Below, one piece after another: positions 9,059 to 18,677 of a DNA stretch of 64,000 nucleotides. Under the pieces are notes generated by a model. It was not told the DNA's origin. It saw only the letters and a list, made by a program, of their open reading frames with translations, and did not search any database. The stretch is from Lachnospiraceae bacterium (lineage in GTDB: Bacteria > Bacillota > Clostridia > Lachnospirales > Lachnospiraceae). Both the position numbers and the translations under genes were made by a program. Location: NCBI GenBank assembly GCA_017482205.1, contig JAFUNK010000024.1, positions 62,001 through 126,000 of the forward strand, read 5' to 3'. Positions within the stretch are counted from its first letter, which is position 1; each line of letters begins with the position of its first letter.

Positions 9059-10612
9059 ATTTTTCTTTCTAAATTCAGCAGGGCTTTCCCCTACATATTT
9101 TCTGAACTTTTTGTGGAAATAATCCACATTGCGGTAGCCCACCCGTTCGGCAATTTCATAGACTTTGTAATTGTTTTCCAACAATAGCTCCTTGGAGTGC
9201 TCGATACGGATATGGTCTACATAGGAGTTAAAACTTTCTCCTACGGTTTTGTTGAAAATCTTGCCCAGATAAGCACTGTTGTAACCAAAAAGAGGTGCAA
9301 TGCTTTCCAGCTTGATATTGTTCTGGTAATTGTGATCGATATAATAAAGAATATCGTCCAATACACTGTTGCGGGAAGGATTACCGGTGGCATTCATTAC
9401 CATTTCAAACTGCTCGGATAAAAACTGAATAATTTCATATAGGTAATACTTCTTTTCTATGTAATCAATTACGGTCGAATTGGACAAAAAGGGAATGTCC
9501 AAGGTATTGTATACCAAATTGATTTTTTCCTTAATACGCAGGTAAAGGTCCGTTAAAAATAGTTTTACCTCAGTAATATCGTTTTCTACGCCATACAAAT
9601 ATCGTTCCAGACCGGCAAGGGTTTCCGCTACATTTTTACGGTTGAAGGTCTGCAAATAGCCAACCAGATAGTCTGTGTATTCAGCCAGCTTTTCCTGTTG
9701 TAAGGGCTGGGTGGATTCGTTAATATCCGGCAGTTCTTCATAGCTTAGAGTGTGCTGACCCTGTAAGCAGAAGAAACGGCGTGCAATCAGGCGGGATGCA
9801 TCCTGGTAGGACTGATTTAACTCTGAAAGGCTATGTACGGGGCGACCATACGCTAAAAACAATGTGTCCAGTGGGCTGCCCTTCTGGGGAGGATTCACAC
9901 CCTCATAATGCTCCAGAAAATCCCGGAATCTGTTCAATGCATAGGTTCCCTTTAATAAAATAACGTCCTTATGGTCTTCTTCTAAGTGATTGAAGGTACG
10001 GTCATCTCGGTTAGTCACCTTTAAAAGCTCCGCAAAGCTGTAGGAAGGGCTGCCTAAAGTACGGCTGAAATTCTCATAAAGTACAACCTGATACACATCT
10101 GCCGCCAGCTCCATATCTTCAATATCCTGTTCGGAAAAATGCGAGGGAACACCGTCTGTTCCTGTAATCAATTCATGCAGAATAACATTGCGGGCTTTTT
10201 TCTTTAACTGCTCGATATTGTCAGAAGTACGAAGCTCGCTGTCCAGAGAGGTCTTGATTTTCTCCACGGCTTCTGCCAAATCATCTTCATCAATGGGCTT
10301 AGTCAGATAAAATTCCACACCGTAACGGATGGCGGTCTGCGCATATTTGAAATCCGAGTATCCGCTGAGAATAATAAAACGTCCCTTATAGTCCTGCTCC
10401 CTGGCAGCTTTGACTACATCCAGTCCCTGCATTTTAGGCATGCGGACATCCATCAAAACCAGCTCGGGCTGTAAGGAAAGAATCATTTGCAGGGCATCTT
10501 CACCGTTGGCTGCTTCTCCACAAATAGAAAAACCGGCTTCTTCCCAGTCCATTATGCATTTTAAACCATCGCGAATCAAAGATTCGTCATCTACAATCAG
10601 TAATTTATACAT
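9038..10612 (-). CDS. YesN-like response regulator with AraC-type DNA-binding domain
   Basis: Two-component response regulator of 524 residues. The N-terminal receiver has the acidic pair in VDDE, the phospho-acceptor Asp in LVLMDVRMP and the conserved Lys in LTKPID. A ~250-residue central linker region follows, and the C-terminal ~100 residues form a double helix-turn-helix of the AraC/XylS family (IAERVGYRNVDYFHKKFRKY). Such YesN proteins control neighbouring sugar importers and glycosidases in Firmicutes. The start is placed at the ATG at 10612 because GGAG lies 6 nt before it; an ATG 12 nt further upstream is possible. No YesM-type histidine kinase is adjacent, so its sensor lies outside this window. 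It faces the GH43 gene tail to tail. Confidence 0.9.
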   Translation of the reverse strand: MYKLLIVDDESLIRDGLKCIMDWEEAGFSICGEAANGEDALQMILSLQPELVLMDVRMPKMQGLDVVKAAREQDYKGRFIILSGYSDFKYAQTAIRYGVEFYLTKPIDEDDLAEAVEKIKTSLDSELRTSDNIEQLKKKARNVILHELITGTDGVPSHFSEQDIEDMELAADVYQVVLYENFSRTLGSPSYSFAELLKVTNRDDRTFNHLEEDHKDVILLKGTYALNRFRDFLEHYEGVNPPQKGSPLDTLFLAYGRPVHSLSELNQSYQDASRLIARRFFCLQGQHTLSYEELPDINESTQPLQQEKLAEYTDYLVGYLQTFNRKNVAETLAGLERYLYGVENDITEVKLFLTDLYLRIKEKINLVYNTLDIPFLSNSTVIDYIEKKYYLYEIIQFLSEQFEMVMNATGNPSRNSVLDDILYYIDHNYQNNIKLESIAPLFGYNSAYLGKIFNKTVGESFNSYVDHIRIEHSKELLLENNYKVYEIAERVGYRNVDYFHKKFRKYVGESPAEFRKKNGGTVEE

Positions 10613-10938
10613 TCTTGTCTCCATCAATCAGAAACTTTATTGCTAACTGTCTGCTCATTAGTTAAATAAACTAAAGATAACATATAAATAGTATAAAAGA
10701 GTTTCAAAATATCGTCAAGGGGTTCGGGGAGGAGGCAATTTTAAAAGGGTAGGAACCGGTTGGCTCTGCCCGCTTTGCGGTGCATAAATCAAATTGGAAA
10801 TCAATTCCTCAATAACCGTAGAACTTAAGCGGATAACGTGTTATACTGTTTTATATATAAGATAGCCAGACGTGTAAAATTTGAGCATATATATATGGAT
10901 ACAAAGGCATAGTATAAACACAAGGGGTAGGATGACAT
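10613..10938. other. Divergent intergenic region between regulator and orphan binding protein
   Basis: About 326 bp without a gene. It separates the minus-strand YesN-like gene from the plus-strand lipoprotein gene, so promoters in both directions are expected. A TATACT hexamer at 10842-10847 and an AACCGGTT palindrome near 10756 are visible, but no convincing -35 partner or operator could be assigned. Confidence 0.5.
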
Positions 10939-12678
10939 ATGAAAAAGAAAAAACTGTTTAAAGCACTGGCATTGTTTCTGGTTTTGGTTCTGTTTGCCGG
11001 AGGCTGTGGTTCGGACAATAAAAAGGAAGAAGAATGTCCATATGAAGAGTTTATTGTAGTGGATGTTTTTGACTCGCTGGCAAATTTTCAAGGCATACAA
11101 TCCGGTTGGTTTGCAAAGATTGTGAAAGACAAATTCAATATGGAATTGAATATTATAGCACCCAATGTAGCTGGTGGCGGGGATACTTTGTATGAAATTC
11201 GTTCAGCTGCAGGTGATTTGGGTGATTTGATTATTGTTGGTGTGGATAACGGTAAGCTGGAAAATCTGGTTACTTCCGGATTGCTGATAGACATGCAGGA
11301 GTATCTGAAAGACGAAGAAATTATGCAGTATGAAACTGCCATCAGGGAGTTGAATAACGTAGTGTCCGATGAAGGAATTTATGCGATTCCGTCAGAGCTT
11401 TCCGGCAATTCTCCGTTGACACCCAGTGAAACATCGGAGTTGACTTATGGACCTTATCTGCGTTGGGATGGCTATGCGGCATTGGGGTATCCTGAAATAG
11501 AAACTTTAGAGGATTTACTGCCTGTTTTGAAGGATATGCAGGAACTGATTCCTACCGGAGATACCGGCAATCCGACTTATGCCTTTTCTTTTTTTAAGGA
11601 CTGGGACGGGAATCTGATGAACGCTGCGAAGCAACCGGTATGTCTGTATGGATATGATGAAATTGGTTTTGTACTGGCGAAGGCGGATGGTAGTGATTTT
11701 CAAAGTATTATAGAAGAGGATTCTCTTTATATGAGGGCACTAAAATTTTATTTTGAAGCAAATCAGATGGGCTTGGTAGACCCGGATTCTCCTACCCAGA
11801 ATTATGACAGTGTTTTTCAGAAATATGTGAATGGCGATATCCTGTTTTCTATCTGGCCCTGGCAGGGGCAGTCCGCATACAATACATTAAGCCATAAGGA
11901 AGAAGGAAAAGGTTTTATGCTGGCACCGATTAACGACATGGAAATATTTTCCTATGGTTGTAAGGTGTCAGGCAATCCGCAGGTAGTGGTGGCTATCGGC
12001 AGCAACGCAGAAGACCCGGAAAGACTGGCTGATTTTATTGATTGGTTGTATTCGCCGGAAGGTATTCAAATCAACGGTGCACAGGCATCCGGCGGTACTG
12101 CGGGACCGGAGGGGCTTACATGGGAGATGACGGAGGACGGACCGGTATTGACTGAGTTTGGTGTGCAGGCATTGATGAACGGCGAAGTAGAGGTGCCCGA
12201 AGAGTGGGGCGGCGGTCTTTGGGGGGACGGCGTTTCAGCGTTGAATTTTAAACCTGTTATGCAAAGTGACACGGACCCCAATGGGTATTCATATGCGTAT
12301 TTGTTGTGGGATTCGGTAACAAGTATGGAGACTACTGCTTTGGATAAGGCGTGGCAGGAATATATGGGAGCGGAAAATACGATAGAGTATCTGGAGCAGA
12401 ATGACATGATGATAATTGCTCCGGGCTGTAACTATGTCACACCTACGGAATCCTCAGAGATTACTACCATGCGCAGCCAGTGCAAGAATATTATTGTGGA
12501 GTATTCCTGGAAAATGATTTTTGCTGCAGATGAAGAAGAATTTAATGTCTTATATGAAACTATGGTTACCAAACTGAGCAGCTTGGGATATGAACAGGTT
12601 TTGGCGGTGGATATGCAGAATGCCCATGACCAGAATGAAGCCCGTCAGAAAGCGGTAGAAAAATACGGCAGTCAGTAG
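10939..12678 (+). CDS. Orphan extracellular sugar-binding lipoprotein
   Basis: Solute-binding lipoprotein of 579 residues with a lipobox FAGGC near residues 20-24. It is a paralogue of the protein at 2108-3787: the mature N-termini align (SLANFQGIQSGWFAKIVKDK here), as do AGDLGD and the central SFFKDWDGN / SLWPDWDGN segment. Unlike its relative, it has no permease or ATPase gene beside it; its neighbours are a divergent YesN-like regulator and an unrelated exonuclease. It may feed the importer at the start of the window with a different oligosaccharide, or act as a ligand sensor for a YesM kinase encoded elsewhere; both are inference. Codon use is less biased than in the paralogue, suggesting lower expression. 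RBS AAGGGGTAGGA lies before the ATG. Confidence 0.85.
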   Translation: MKKKKLFKALALFLVLVLFAGGCGSDNKKEEECPYEEFIVVDVFDSLANFQGIQSGWFAKIVKDKFNMELNIIAPNVAGGGDTLYEIRSAAGDLGDLIIVGVDNGKLENLVTSGLLIDMQEYLKDEEIMQYETAIRELNNVVSDEGIYAIPSELSGNSPLTPSETSELTYGPYLRWDGYAALGYPEIETLEDLLPVLKDMQELIPTGDTGNPTYAFSFFKDWDGNLMNAAKQPVCLYGYDEIGFVLAKADGSDFQSIIEEDSLYMRALKFYFEANQMGLVDPDSPTQNYDSVFQKYVNGDILFSIWPWQGQSAYNTLSHKEEGKGFMLAPINDMEIFSYGCKVSGNPQVVVAIGSNAEDPERLADFIDWLYSPEGIQINGAQASGGTAGPEGLTWEMTEDGPVLTEFGVQALMNGEVEVPEEWGGGLWGDGVSALNFKPVMQSDTDPNGYSYAYLLWDSVTSMETTALDKAWQEYMGAENTIEYLEQNDMMIIAPGCNYVTPTESSEITTMRSQCKNIIVEYSWKMIFAADEEEFNVLYETMVTKLSSLGYEQVLAVDMQNAHDQNEARQKAVEKYGSQ

Positions 12679-12724
12679 TATAATGGGGTTATAGAATCAG
12701 ATACGGGTTAGTAAAGGAAAAGAG

Positions 12725-13669
12725 ATGGACTATATTGTACTGGATTTGGAGTGGAACCAGAGCGGGGAACGGGAGCATACGGATAAGCGGTTGAATTTTG
12801 AAATTATTGAAATTGGTGCTGTCCGTTTAAATGACCAGAAGAAAATGGTCAGTGAGTTCAGCCGGCTGGTAAAACCGCAGGTGTATCACGAACTTCATAA
12901 AATTACCAGCAAGCTGATTCATATGCAGATGCAGGAATTAGAGCATGGGGAACCCTTTGCAGAGGTTATGCAGGCATTTTTGGACTGGTGTGGTGATGAT
13001 TATATTTTCTGCACATGGGGACCATTGGATTTGAATGAATTGCAGAATAATATGCGCTATTATGAAATGGTGCCTTTGTCAAACGGTCCTATCCGGTTTT
13101 TGGACATTCAGAAGTTGTTCAGTATTGCCTTTGAAGACGGTAAGAGCAGGAGAGCGTTGGAATATGCGGTAGATTATCTGGAAATAGAAAAGGATATCCC
13201 CTTCCACAGAGCTTTCAGCGATGCTTACTATGCAGGAAAAGTGTTGGACAAACTGCCGGAGGAAGTATTTGCAAATTATTCCTATGATGTCTTTCATCCG
13301 CCTCTGACCCGTGAAGACGAGGTAAAGGTAGTATTTGATACCTACGCAAAATATATTTCAAGGGTATTTCCAAATAAGCAGGCAGCTTTGGCGGATAGAG
13401 AGGTTATCAGTAGTAAATGTTATCTCTGTCACAAGAATTTGAAGAAAAAAATCCGTTGGTTTACGCCTAACGGAAAGCATTATTATTGTGTGGCAAGCTG
13501 TGATAAGCATGGATTTATGAAAGGAAAAATCCGTATCCGCAAGGCGGAGGGTGAAGAAGTCTATGTGGTGAAAACCACCAAATTCATCACAGACGAAGAA
13601 GCACAGGATATTACACAACGCCGCGACCACGCAAGGGAAATACGGAAAAAGAAAAGGAAGAAACAATAA
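12725..13669 (+). CDS. DEDDh 3'-5' exonuclease with C-terminal Cys-rich segment
   Basis: 314-residue exonuclease of the RNase T/DnaQ superfamily. Catalytic acids are visible in YIVLDLEWN (exo I, Asp and Glu), the TWGPLDLNEL region (exo II Asp) and HRAFSDAYYA (exo III, His and Asp), which makes it a DEDDh enzyme resembling KapD-like proteins of Firmicutes. It should remove nucleotides from 3' ends of DNA or RNA; the natural substrate is unknown. The C-terminal ~100 residues are extra: CYLC and a later Cys pair (YCVASC) suggest a small metal-binding fold, and the end is very basic (REIRKKKRKKQ). RBS AAAGGAAAAGAG precedes the ATG. Its stop codon lies at the very edge of a long palindrome that fills the space to the next gene. 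Confidence 0.82.
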   Translation: MDYIVLDLEWNQSGEREHTDKRLNFEIIEIGAVRLNDQKKMVSEFSRLVKPQVYHELHKITSKLIHMQMQELEHGEPFAEVMQAFLDWCGDDYIFCTWGPLDLNELQNNMRYYEMVPLSNGPIRFLDIQKLFSIAFEDGKSRRALEYAVDYLEIEKDIPFHRAFSDAYYAGKVLDKLPEEVFANYSYDVFHPPLTREDEVKVVFDTYAKYISRVFPNKQAALADREVISSKCYLCHKNLKKKIRWFTPNGKHYYCVASCDKHGFMKGKIRIRKAEGEEVYVVKTTKFITDEEAQDITQRRDHAREIRKKKRKKQ

Positions 13670-13878
13670 AAAGAAACTGTTAAAATAGTAGTTCCCCGCA
13701 TTGTCTGTAAAAAGCTTTCTGGCGCAGACCCTTGGGGAACGTCGGCACTTAAATTTTTCAAGTTATACGCAGAAAAATTTTTAGTACCGCTACGTTTCCC
13801 ACGGAGCGAAAGCGAGTCTGCAAAGAAACTTTTTACAGACAATGTGGAAGAACTATATTTTTAACAGTTTCTTTTTAT
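13666..13878. repeat. Long palindromic element A (conserved core family), convergent terminator position
   Basis: A ~213-bp inverted repeat fills the whole gap between two convergent genes, with arms starting at the stop codons. Outer arms (AAAAAGAAACTGTT on the left, AACAGTTTCTTTTT on the right) continue through CATTGTCTGTAAAAAG-like sequence. The inner core has a short form at 13724-13752 (GCAGACC ... GGAACGTCGGCACTTAA) and a long form at 13781-13821, which on the other strand reads GCAGACTCGCTTTCGCTC, then AACGTAGCGGTACTAA. Apical stem is AAATTTTTC/GAAAAATTT. It shares the core with elements at 22997, 51125 and 61225. Confidence 0.85.
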
Positions 13879-15417
13879 CTAAAAATCAAAATCCCTGAAA
13901 CGGTTGGGGCGTTTGCGGCGTCTGCGACGCTTTGGGGAAGAACTTCGTAAAGCTTCTATACGTCGGGCACGATTCAACTGATAACGGTTGCGTTTCCGGC
14001 GTCTTTCTTTTAACCAGCTCTTTCTGCCGTTTTGTTCCTTGGGTGAAAAATGGTAATTGGTAAAAAACGAATACAATACCACTACCAAAATGCAGACTCC
14101 TGCAATGAGTAAAATCACAAGAAGTACTTTAAATACATTGACAAAAATCACTTTTTGTTCCTTGGGACTTTGTGCATTGTCAGCAGGTTGGGTGTGGGCA
14201 TCCTCAAAGGTATATCGGTTTTCAATATTGCTGGCAAAATTTACCGATACCGAACCAAGTAATTGCCCTTTATAACTGTACGTAATGAGAGCCGCTTCTC
14301 CGCTTCCTACAGTGTCATAAGAGATAGCGGAAGTTAAATCTGAAAAAGGAACGGTTTTCGGCAGAATAATGCAGTCTTCCGTATCCAGTGCCAGAATGGG
14401 TTCAGAACTGCCAAAAATATCATTGTTGCTGTAAAAGACACCGGTATGGTCGATGTTGTACTGGGTTTCCGTCTGGGAGATATTTACCTTTTCAAAATTG
14501 TTAAAACCGTAGTTGAACAAGGCAACAGTATCGGCAAACTGATTGGGAGAATCAGTTGCCATAACCACGGCAATCAGCTTGAGACCGTCTTTTTCTGCAC
14601 AGGAAACCAAAGTACTCATGGCAGCATTGGTGTACCCGGTTTTGCTGCCCACCAGATATTCGTAGGCATAGGTTTTACCCGGCAGAAGCTGGTTTTTTGA
14701 ATTGGCAATAATGTGCTTGGGCTGGTTTTCCGTGGGAGGAAGTTCCAGTCTGGGTGAGGAAGCCATTTTGCACAACATTTCATTGGCAAAAAAAGCACGT
14801 CCTATCATAGCAAGGTCATAGGCGGAAGTGTAGTGATTTTCGTCCGGCAGACCGTTGGGATTGACAAAATTGGAATCCACACAACCCAGTTCTGCGGCAC
14901 GTTCATTCATAAGGGGGGCAAAATCTTCCCAGGAAGTGCCTGTTACATGCTCTGCCACACCAAAAGAAACCTCATTGGCAGAAGCAATCAGGATAGCATT
15001 GAGGCATTGCTCCAAGGTAAGCTGATTGCCTTCGTCCAAAGCGATGTGTGAACTGTCTCTGGGGGTGTCGAAAATAGCATCATGGGAAAAAGTAACAATT
15101 TCGTCCATGGAGCATTGTTCGGCAGCGATCAGACAGGTCAAAAGCTTTGTGGTACTGGCAGGGTAGAGCTGTTCGTGAATATTTTTTGCATAGAGAATGA
15201 CGCCGGTCTCGGCATCTATTAAGATGGCAGACTGGGAAGTAACAACAGGTCCTTCCGGCCAGTTCTCTATGGCATTGGTTTCAACGGGAATTGCCACGCG
15301 GTCTTCTTCCTCGGTCAGTGCCGGCATGGCTTGGACGGTTATGGGACAAACATACCAGAGTCCCAGAGAAAATATTAAACATAAAGAAATCCATAGTCTA
15401 TGATAAAACTTGCGCAA
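13879..15417 (-). CDS. dacF: D-alanyl-D-alanine carboxypeptidase (PBP5/DacF family) with basic tail
   Basis: Penicillin-binding serine carboxypeptidase that trims the terminal D-Ala from peptidoglycan pentapeptides outside the membrane. The catalytic SxxK motif is STTK, the second motif is SAN, and the third is KTG in SKTGYT. A signal sequence lies at the N-terminus. The start is set at a TTG codon at 15417 because AGAGGTG stands 8 nt before it; the longer open frame upstream has no good ribosome site. Instead of the usual amphipathic C-terminal anchor, this protein has a true membrane helix followed by about 60 residues with many Arg/Lys clusters (ERRRKRNR, PKRRRRRKRP), a tail that would lie in the cytoplasm. 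512 residues versus about 380-440 usually. The symbol is by family resemblance. Confidence 0.88.
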   Translation of the reverse strand: MRKFYHRLWISLCLIFSLGLWYVCPITVQAMPALTEEEDRVAIPVETNAIENWPEGPVVTSQSAILIDAETGVILYAKNIHEQLYPASTTKLLTCLIAAEQCSMDEIVTFSHDAIFDTPRDSSHIALDEGNQLTLEQCLNAILIASANEVSFGVAEHVTGTSWEDFAPLMNERAAELGCVDSNFVNPNGLPDENHYTSAYDLAMIGRAFFANEMLCKMASSPRLELPPTENQPKHIIANSKNQLLPGKTYAYEYLVGSKTGYTNAAMSTLVSCAEKDGLKLIAVVMATDSPNQFADTVALFNYGFNNFEKVNISQTETQYNIDHTGVFYSNNDIFGSSEPILALDTEDCIILPKTVPFSDLTSAISYDTVGSGEAALITYSYKGQLLGSVSVNFASNIENRYTFEDAHTQPADNAQSPKEQKVIFVNVFKVLLVILLIAGVCILVVVLYSFFTNYHFSPKEQNGRKSWLKERRRKRNRYQLNRARRIEALRSSSPKRRRRRKRPNRFRDFDF

Positions 15418-15595
15418 GATAAGTACACCTCTCGAAAATAATTTTTGCGTACAGATATTATAACAACAAATTCTATTATAAGTAAATTTGCTATTCCTAT
15501 CATACACTATTTTTGAGAAAAGCTAAAGGATTTCTTCGTAAGACTTTTCATTTGCACAAAAATCCGCTATACTATCAAAGAAAGAGGTGAAAAAT

Positions 15596-16234
15596 ATGCG
15601 TTTGAGAAATATTACCGGCTCCCGGGAAGTCATCGGAGACAGTCGGTTTGTAGTACATGAACCAAATGAACAGAAAGGTAACTGGCAGAGCTTATTTGGA
15701 AACAGTAATCCCATTAGAATTGAAATCGGTATGGGGAAGGGTAAGTTTTTACATACACTGGCAAAGATGAATCCTGATGTAAACTATATCGGGATTGAAA
15801 AGTATTCCAGCGTACTGTTGCGTGCCATTCAGAAGATGGAGCAGGAGGAATTGCCTAATCTTTTATTTATCCGTATGGATGCAGAAGAGATTGAAGATGT
15901 TTTTGCACCCGGAGAAGTGGATAAGATATATCTGAACTTTTCAGACCCGTGGCCTAAGGACAGGCATGCAAAGAGAAGGTTGCCGTCCAGACAGTTCTTA
16001 GGGCGTTATAACAATATTTTAAAAAAAGATGGCAGGCTGGAGTTTAAAACAGATAACCGCGAGCTGTTTGATTTTGCAGTAGCAGAACTGCCGGAAGCCG
16101 GCTGGCAGACCGAAGCGATTACTTACGATTTGCACCATGAAGAAGAGATGTTAATCGGCAACGTGATGACAGAATATGAAGAAAAATTTTCCTCCATGGG
16201 CAATCCGATTTGTAAATACATCATTTACAGATAA
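15596..16234 (+). CDS. trmB: tRNA (guanine-N7-)-methyltransferase
   Basis: Methylates G46 of tRNA to m7G using S-adenosylmethionine, in the cytoplasm. The SAM-binding loop is IEIGMGKGKFLHTLA near residues 43-57, and the family signature LNFSDPWPKDRHAKRRL is complete, followed by FLGRYNNILKKDGRLEFKTDN. Length 212 residues matches the family. ATG at 15596 is preferred over an in-frame GTG nine bases earlier because AGAGGTG gives a 6-nt spacing to it. Single gene between a divergent carboxypeptidase and thioredoxin. Confidence 0.95.
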   Translation: MRLRNITGSREVIGDSRFVVHEPNEQKGNWQSLFGNSNPIRIEIGMGKGKFLHTLAKMNPDVNYIGIEKYSSVLLRAIQKMEQEELPNLLFIRMDAEEIEDVFAPGEVDKIYLNFSDPWPKDRHAKRRLPSRQFLGRYNNILKKDGRLEFKTDNRELFDFAVAELPEAGWQTEAITYDLHHEEEMLIGNVMTEYEEKFSSMGNPICKYIIYR

Positions 16235-16321
16235 TGCAATTTGCTGTAATAGTCAAACAGGAGTGCATATAAACCTTATAAGCATGCCATAATATGGGCA
16301 AAAGAGAAAGGAAGATTGTTT

Positions 16322-16642
16322 ATGGAAAATAAGTTTACAAAGCAGAACTTTGAAGCAGAAGTATTACAGGCTGAATTGCCTGTGTTGGTGGATTTTTATG
16401 CCGATTGGTGCGGCCCCTGCAAAATGATGGCACCCGTAATAGAAAAATTGGCAGAAACAATGGCAGGAAAAGTTAAAGTAGGCAAAGTAAATGTGGACGA
16501 GGAAGAAGAACTGGCAATCAAATACCGTGTAGTCAGTATTCCTGCCTTTTTAATTTTTAAGAATGGGGAAGTAAAGGCAACCTGCGTAGGCGCCATGAGT
16601 GCGGCAGAGTTGACTGCAAAGGTAGAAGAGGCAATCCGATAA
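16322..16642 (+). CDS. trxA: Thioredoxin
   Basis: Small cytoplasmic disulfide reductase, 106 residues. The redox-active motif is WCGPC in DFYADWCGPCKMMAPVI, and the cis-Pro loop is VVSIPAFLIF, both as expected for a classical thioredoxin. It reduces client proteins such as ribonucleotide reductase and peroxiredoxins and would itself be reduced by thioredoxin reductase, not encoded nearby. ATG at 16322 follows AAAGGAAG with a 7-nt spacing. A hairpin with strong stem follows the gene at 16721-16762. Confidence 0.95.
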   Translation: MENKFTKQNFEAEVLQAELPVLVDFYADWCGPCKMMAPVIEKLAETMAGKVKVGKVNVDEEEELAIKYRVVSIPAFLIFKNGEVKATCVGAMSAAELTAKVEEAIR

Positions 16643-16720
16643 TAAAAAGACAATATCAAATGTCAGTCAATGAAATATGCCGTAGAAACGATGAAAAGCA
16701 AAGTATAAAATGATGAAAGA

Positions 16721-16764
16721 AAACTTGCAAAATTTTTGGAAAATACAAAATTTTGCAAGTTTTG
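16721..16764 (+). terminator. Hairpin terminator after thioredoxin
   Basis: AAACTTGCAAAATTTT (16721-16736) pairs with AAAATTTTGCAAGTTT (16747-16762), a 16-bp perfect stem with a 10-nt loop; TTTG follows. The region 16643-16956 has no gene apart from this hairpin and the next. Confidence 0.75.
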
Positions 16765-16865
16765 TATTTGGGGGCTTGCAAAGTGTGGATAATAACATCT
16801 GTTTTGAAGAAAGTACCAAAAAACATAAAATCCGCATAAAATCAACAAAAAGAAAAATAAAATAA

Positions 16866-16907
16866 AAAAAGAGATTAAAATAACATACGATATTTTAATC
16901 TCTTTTT
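16866..16907. terminator. Bidirectional terminator
   Basis: AAAAAGAGATTAAAATA (16866-16882) is inverted at 16891-16907, giving a 17-bp stem with A and T tracts on both sides. It can serve the thioredoxin transcript and the convergent DUF1846 gene. Confidence 0.85.
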
Positions 16908-16956
16908 CTAATGCTTCTTTCGATGTCTTTTTTTAACGCAAAACGCAAGCGAAAGT

Positions 16957-18441
16957 TTAATTGTGATATAACTTTTGGGACTGATAATCAGGTTCACAGG
17001 TCATGTTTACACCCAGCTTGCGGAAAACATTCATATCTACTTGTGATAAGATGACACTGGAATGTGCTTCGGAGTCCCGCAGGTTCTGTAACTGCTCCAT
17101 GGCACGTTTGGCTTTATCATCCGTAGCGGCACAAATGGAAAGGGCAATCAATACCTCATCCGTATGAAGGCGGGGGTTGCGGTTTCCTAAGTGCTGTACC
17201 TTTAAGGTCTGGATAGGGCCGATGGTAGTAGGAGAAATCAACTGTACATCATCCTCAATATCGGCAAGTGCTTTTAAGGCATTCAGCAGTGCGGCGGAAG
17301 AAGCACCAAGTAAGGTACTGGTCTTGCCTGTGATAATCCGTCCGTCCGGCAGTTCAATTGCCACGGCAGGTTCGCCGGTAGTTTCGGCCTTTATCTTTGC
17401 GGCACTGATAACGGGACGGTCATCAATGGTAATCTCGGCCTGCTTCATTAAAAGCTCCAGCTTTAAAAGCTGTTCGTCATCGGCATTACCCTGACGTTTT
17501 AGGCAGAGAGCATTATAATATCTGCGGATAATTTCCTGTTTGGCAGCCTTTCGGGTTGCTTCATCATCTATAATACCGAAGCCCGCCATATTTACGCCCA
17601 TATCTGTGGGGGATTTGTAGGGAGATTCGCCCATAATCTTTTCAAAGGTAGCACAGAGAACAGGAAAAATCTCCACGTCTCTGTTGTAATTGATGGTGGT
17701 CTCGCCGTAAGCCTCCAAGTGGAACGGGTCAATCATATTCACATCGTTTAAATCTGCGGTAGCAGCTTCATATGCCAGATTCACAGGATGCTTTAAAGGC
17801 AGATTCCAAACAGGGAAGGTTTCATATTTAGCATAACCGGCTTTGATGCCTCTCTTGTATTCGTGGTACAACTGGGAAAGGCAGGTAGCCATTTTGCCGC
17901 TACCCGGTCCGGGTGCCGTGACAACCACCAGTGAACGGGTGGTTTCAATATAATCATTTTTGCCAAAGCCTTCATCGCTGACAATCATGGGGATATTGGA
18001 AGGGTAACCCGGAATAGAATAATGTCTGTAAACCTTCATGCCAAGAGATTCCAGCTTTTTCTGGTAAGCTACGGCACTGGGTTGTCCTGAAAAACGGGTC
18101 AGGCAGACACTTCCAACATACAAACCATAACCACGGAAAGCGTCAATCAGACGAAGCACGTCCAAATCATAGGTAATGCCTAAGTCGGAACGAACCTTGT
18201 TTTTTTCGATATCGGCAGCGTTGATTACAATGACGATTTCGGCCTGTTCCTTTAACTGCACCAGCATATTGATTTTACTGTCCGGTTTAAAGCCCGGTAA
18301 TACTCTGGAAGCATGATAATCATCAAAGAGCTTGCCGCCAAATTCCAGATAGAGCTTACCGCCGAAAGTGGCAATTCGTTCCTTGATTTTTTCTGATTGT
18401 AATCGAAGGTATTTGTCGTTATCAAAACCTGTTTTGTTCAT
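16957..18441 (-). CDS. DUF1846 family protein
   Basis: 494-residue cytoplasmic protein of the DUF1846 family, widespread in Firmicutes and without an established reaction. Recognised by the opening block [19 protein letters not shown], by [20 protein letters not shown], and by a glycine-rich [20 protein letters not shown] near residues 176-195 that resembles a nucleotide-binding loop. The fold is reported to be related to P-loop proteins, so nucleotide binding is plausible, but that is inference. Monocistronic, with a bidirectional terminator downstream and an AT-rich promoter region shared divergently with ftsH. Confidence 0.88.
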   Translation of the reverse strand: MNKTGFDNDKYLRLQSEKIKERIATFGGKLYLEFGGKLFDDYHASRVLPGFKPDSKINMLVQLKEQAEIVIVINAADIEKNKVRSDLGITYDLDVLRLIDAFRGYGLYVGSVCLTRFSGQPSAVAYQKKLESLGMKVYRHYSIPGYPSNIPMIVSDEGFGKNDYIETTRSLVVVTAPGPGSGKMATCLSQLYHEYKRGIKAGYAKYETFPVWNLPLKHPVNLAYEAATADLNDVNMIDPFHLEAYGETTINYNRDVEIFPVLCATFEKIMGESPYKSPTDMGVNMAGFGIIDDEATRKAAKQEIIRRYYNALCLKRQGNADDEQLLKLELLMKQAEITIDDRPVISAAKIKAETTGEPAVAIELPDGRIITGKTSTLLGASSAALLNALKALADIEDDVQLISPTTIGPIQTLKVQHLGNRNPRLHTDEVLIALSICAATDDKAKRAMEQLQNLRDSEAHSSVILSQVDMNVFRKLGVNMTCEPDYQSQKLYHN

Positions 18442-18677
18442 AAACTTGCGACCTTTCCCGGTACATTGCCGTAAAAATCATATATATTCAGTATCATACA
18501 AAAAAAATCCCCTGAAATCAATGGGAAAATACGTTGATTTTAAAATTACTTTATGAATAATTCACAAATCCTCTATTGATTTATGAGGCGTCCTTCTCTA
18601 TAATAAAATAGACTTATTATCCGCATATAACAGAGAAGATACGGAAATTATAATGATAGAAAAGAAATGGAGTTTAT

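Noticed and set aside
15418-15507. Longer start for the D,D-carboxypeptidase
   Set aside because: The extra 30 codons are Cys/Asn/Tyr-rich with no ribosome site, whereas TTG at 15417 has AGAGGTG at good spacing and begins a normal signal peptide.
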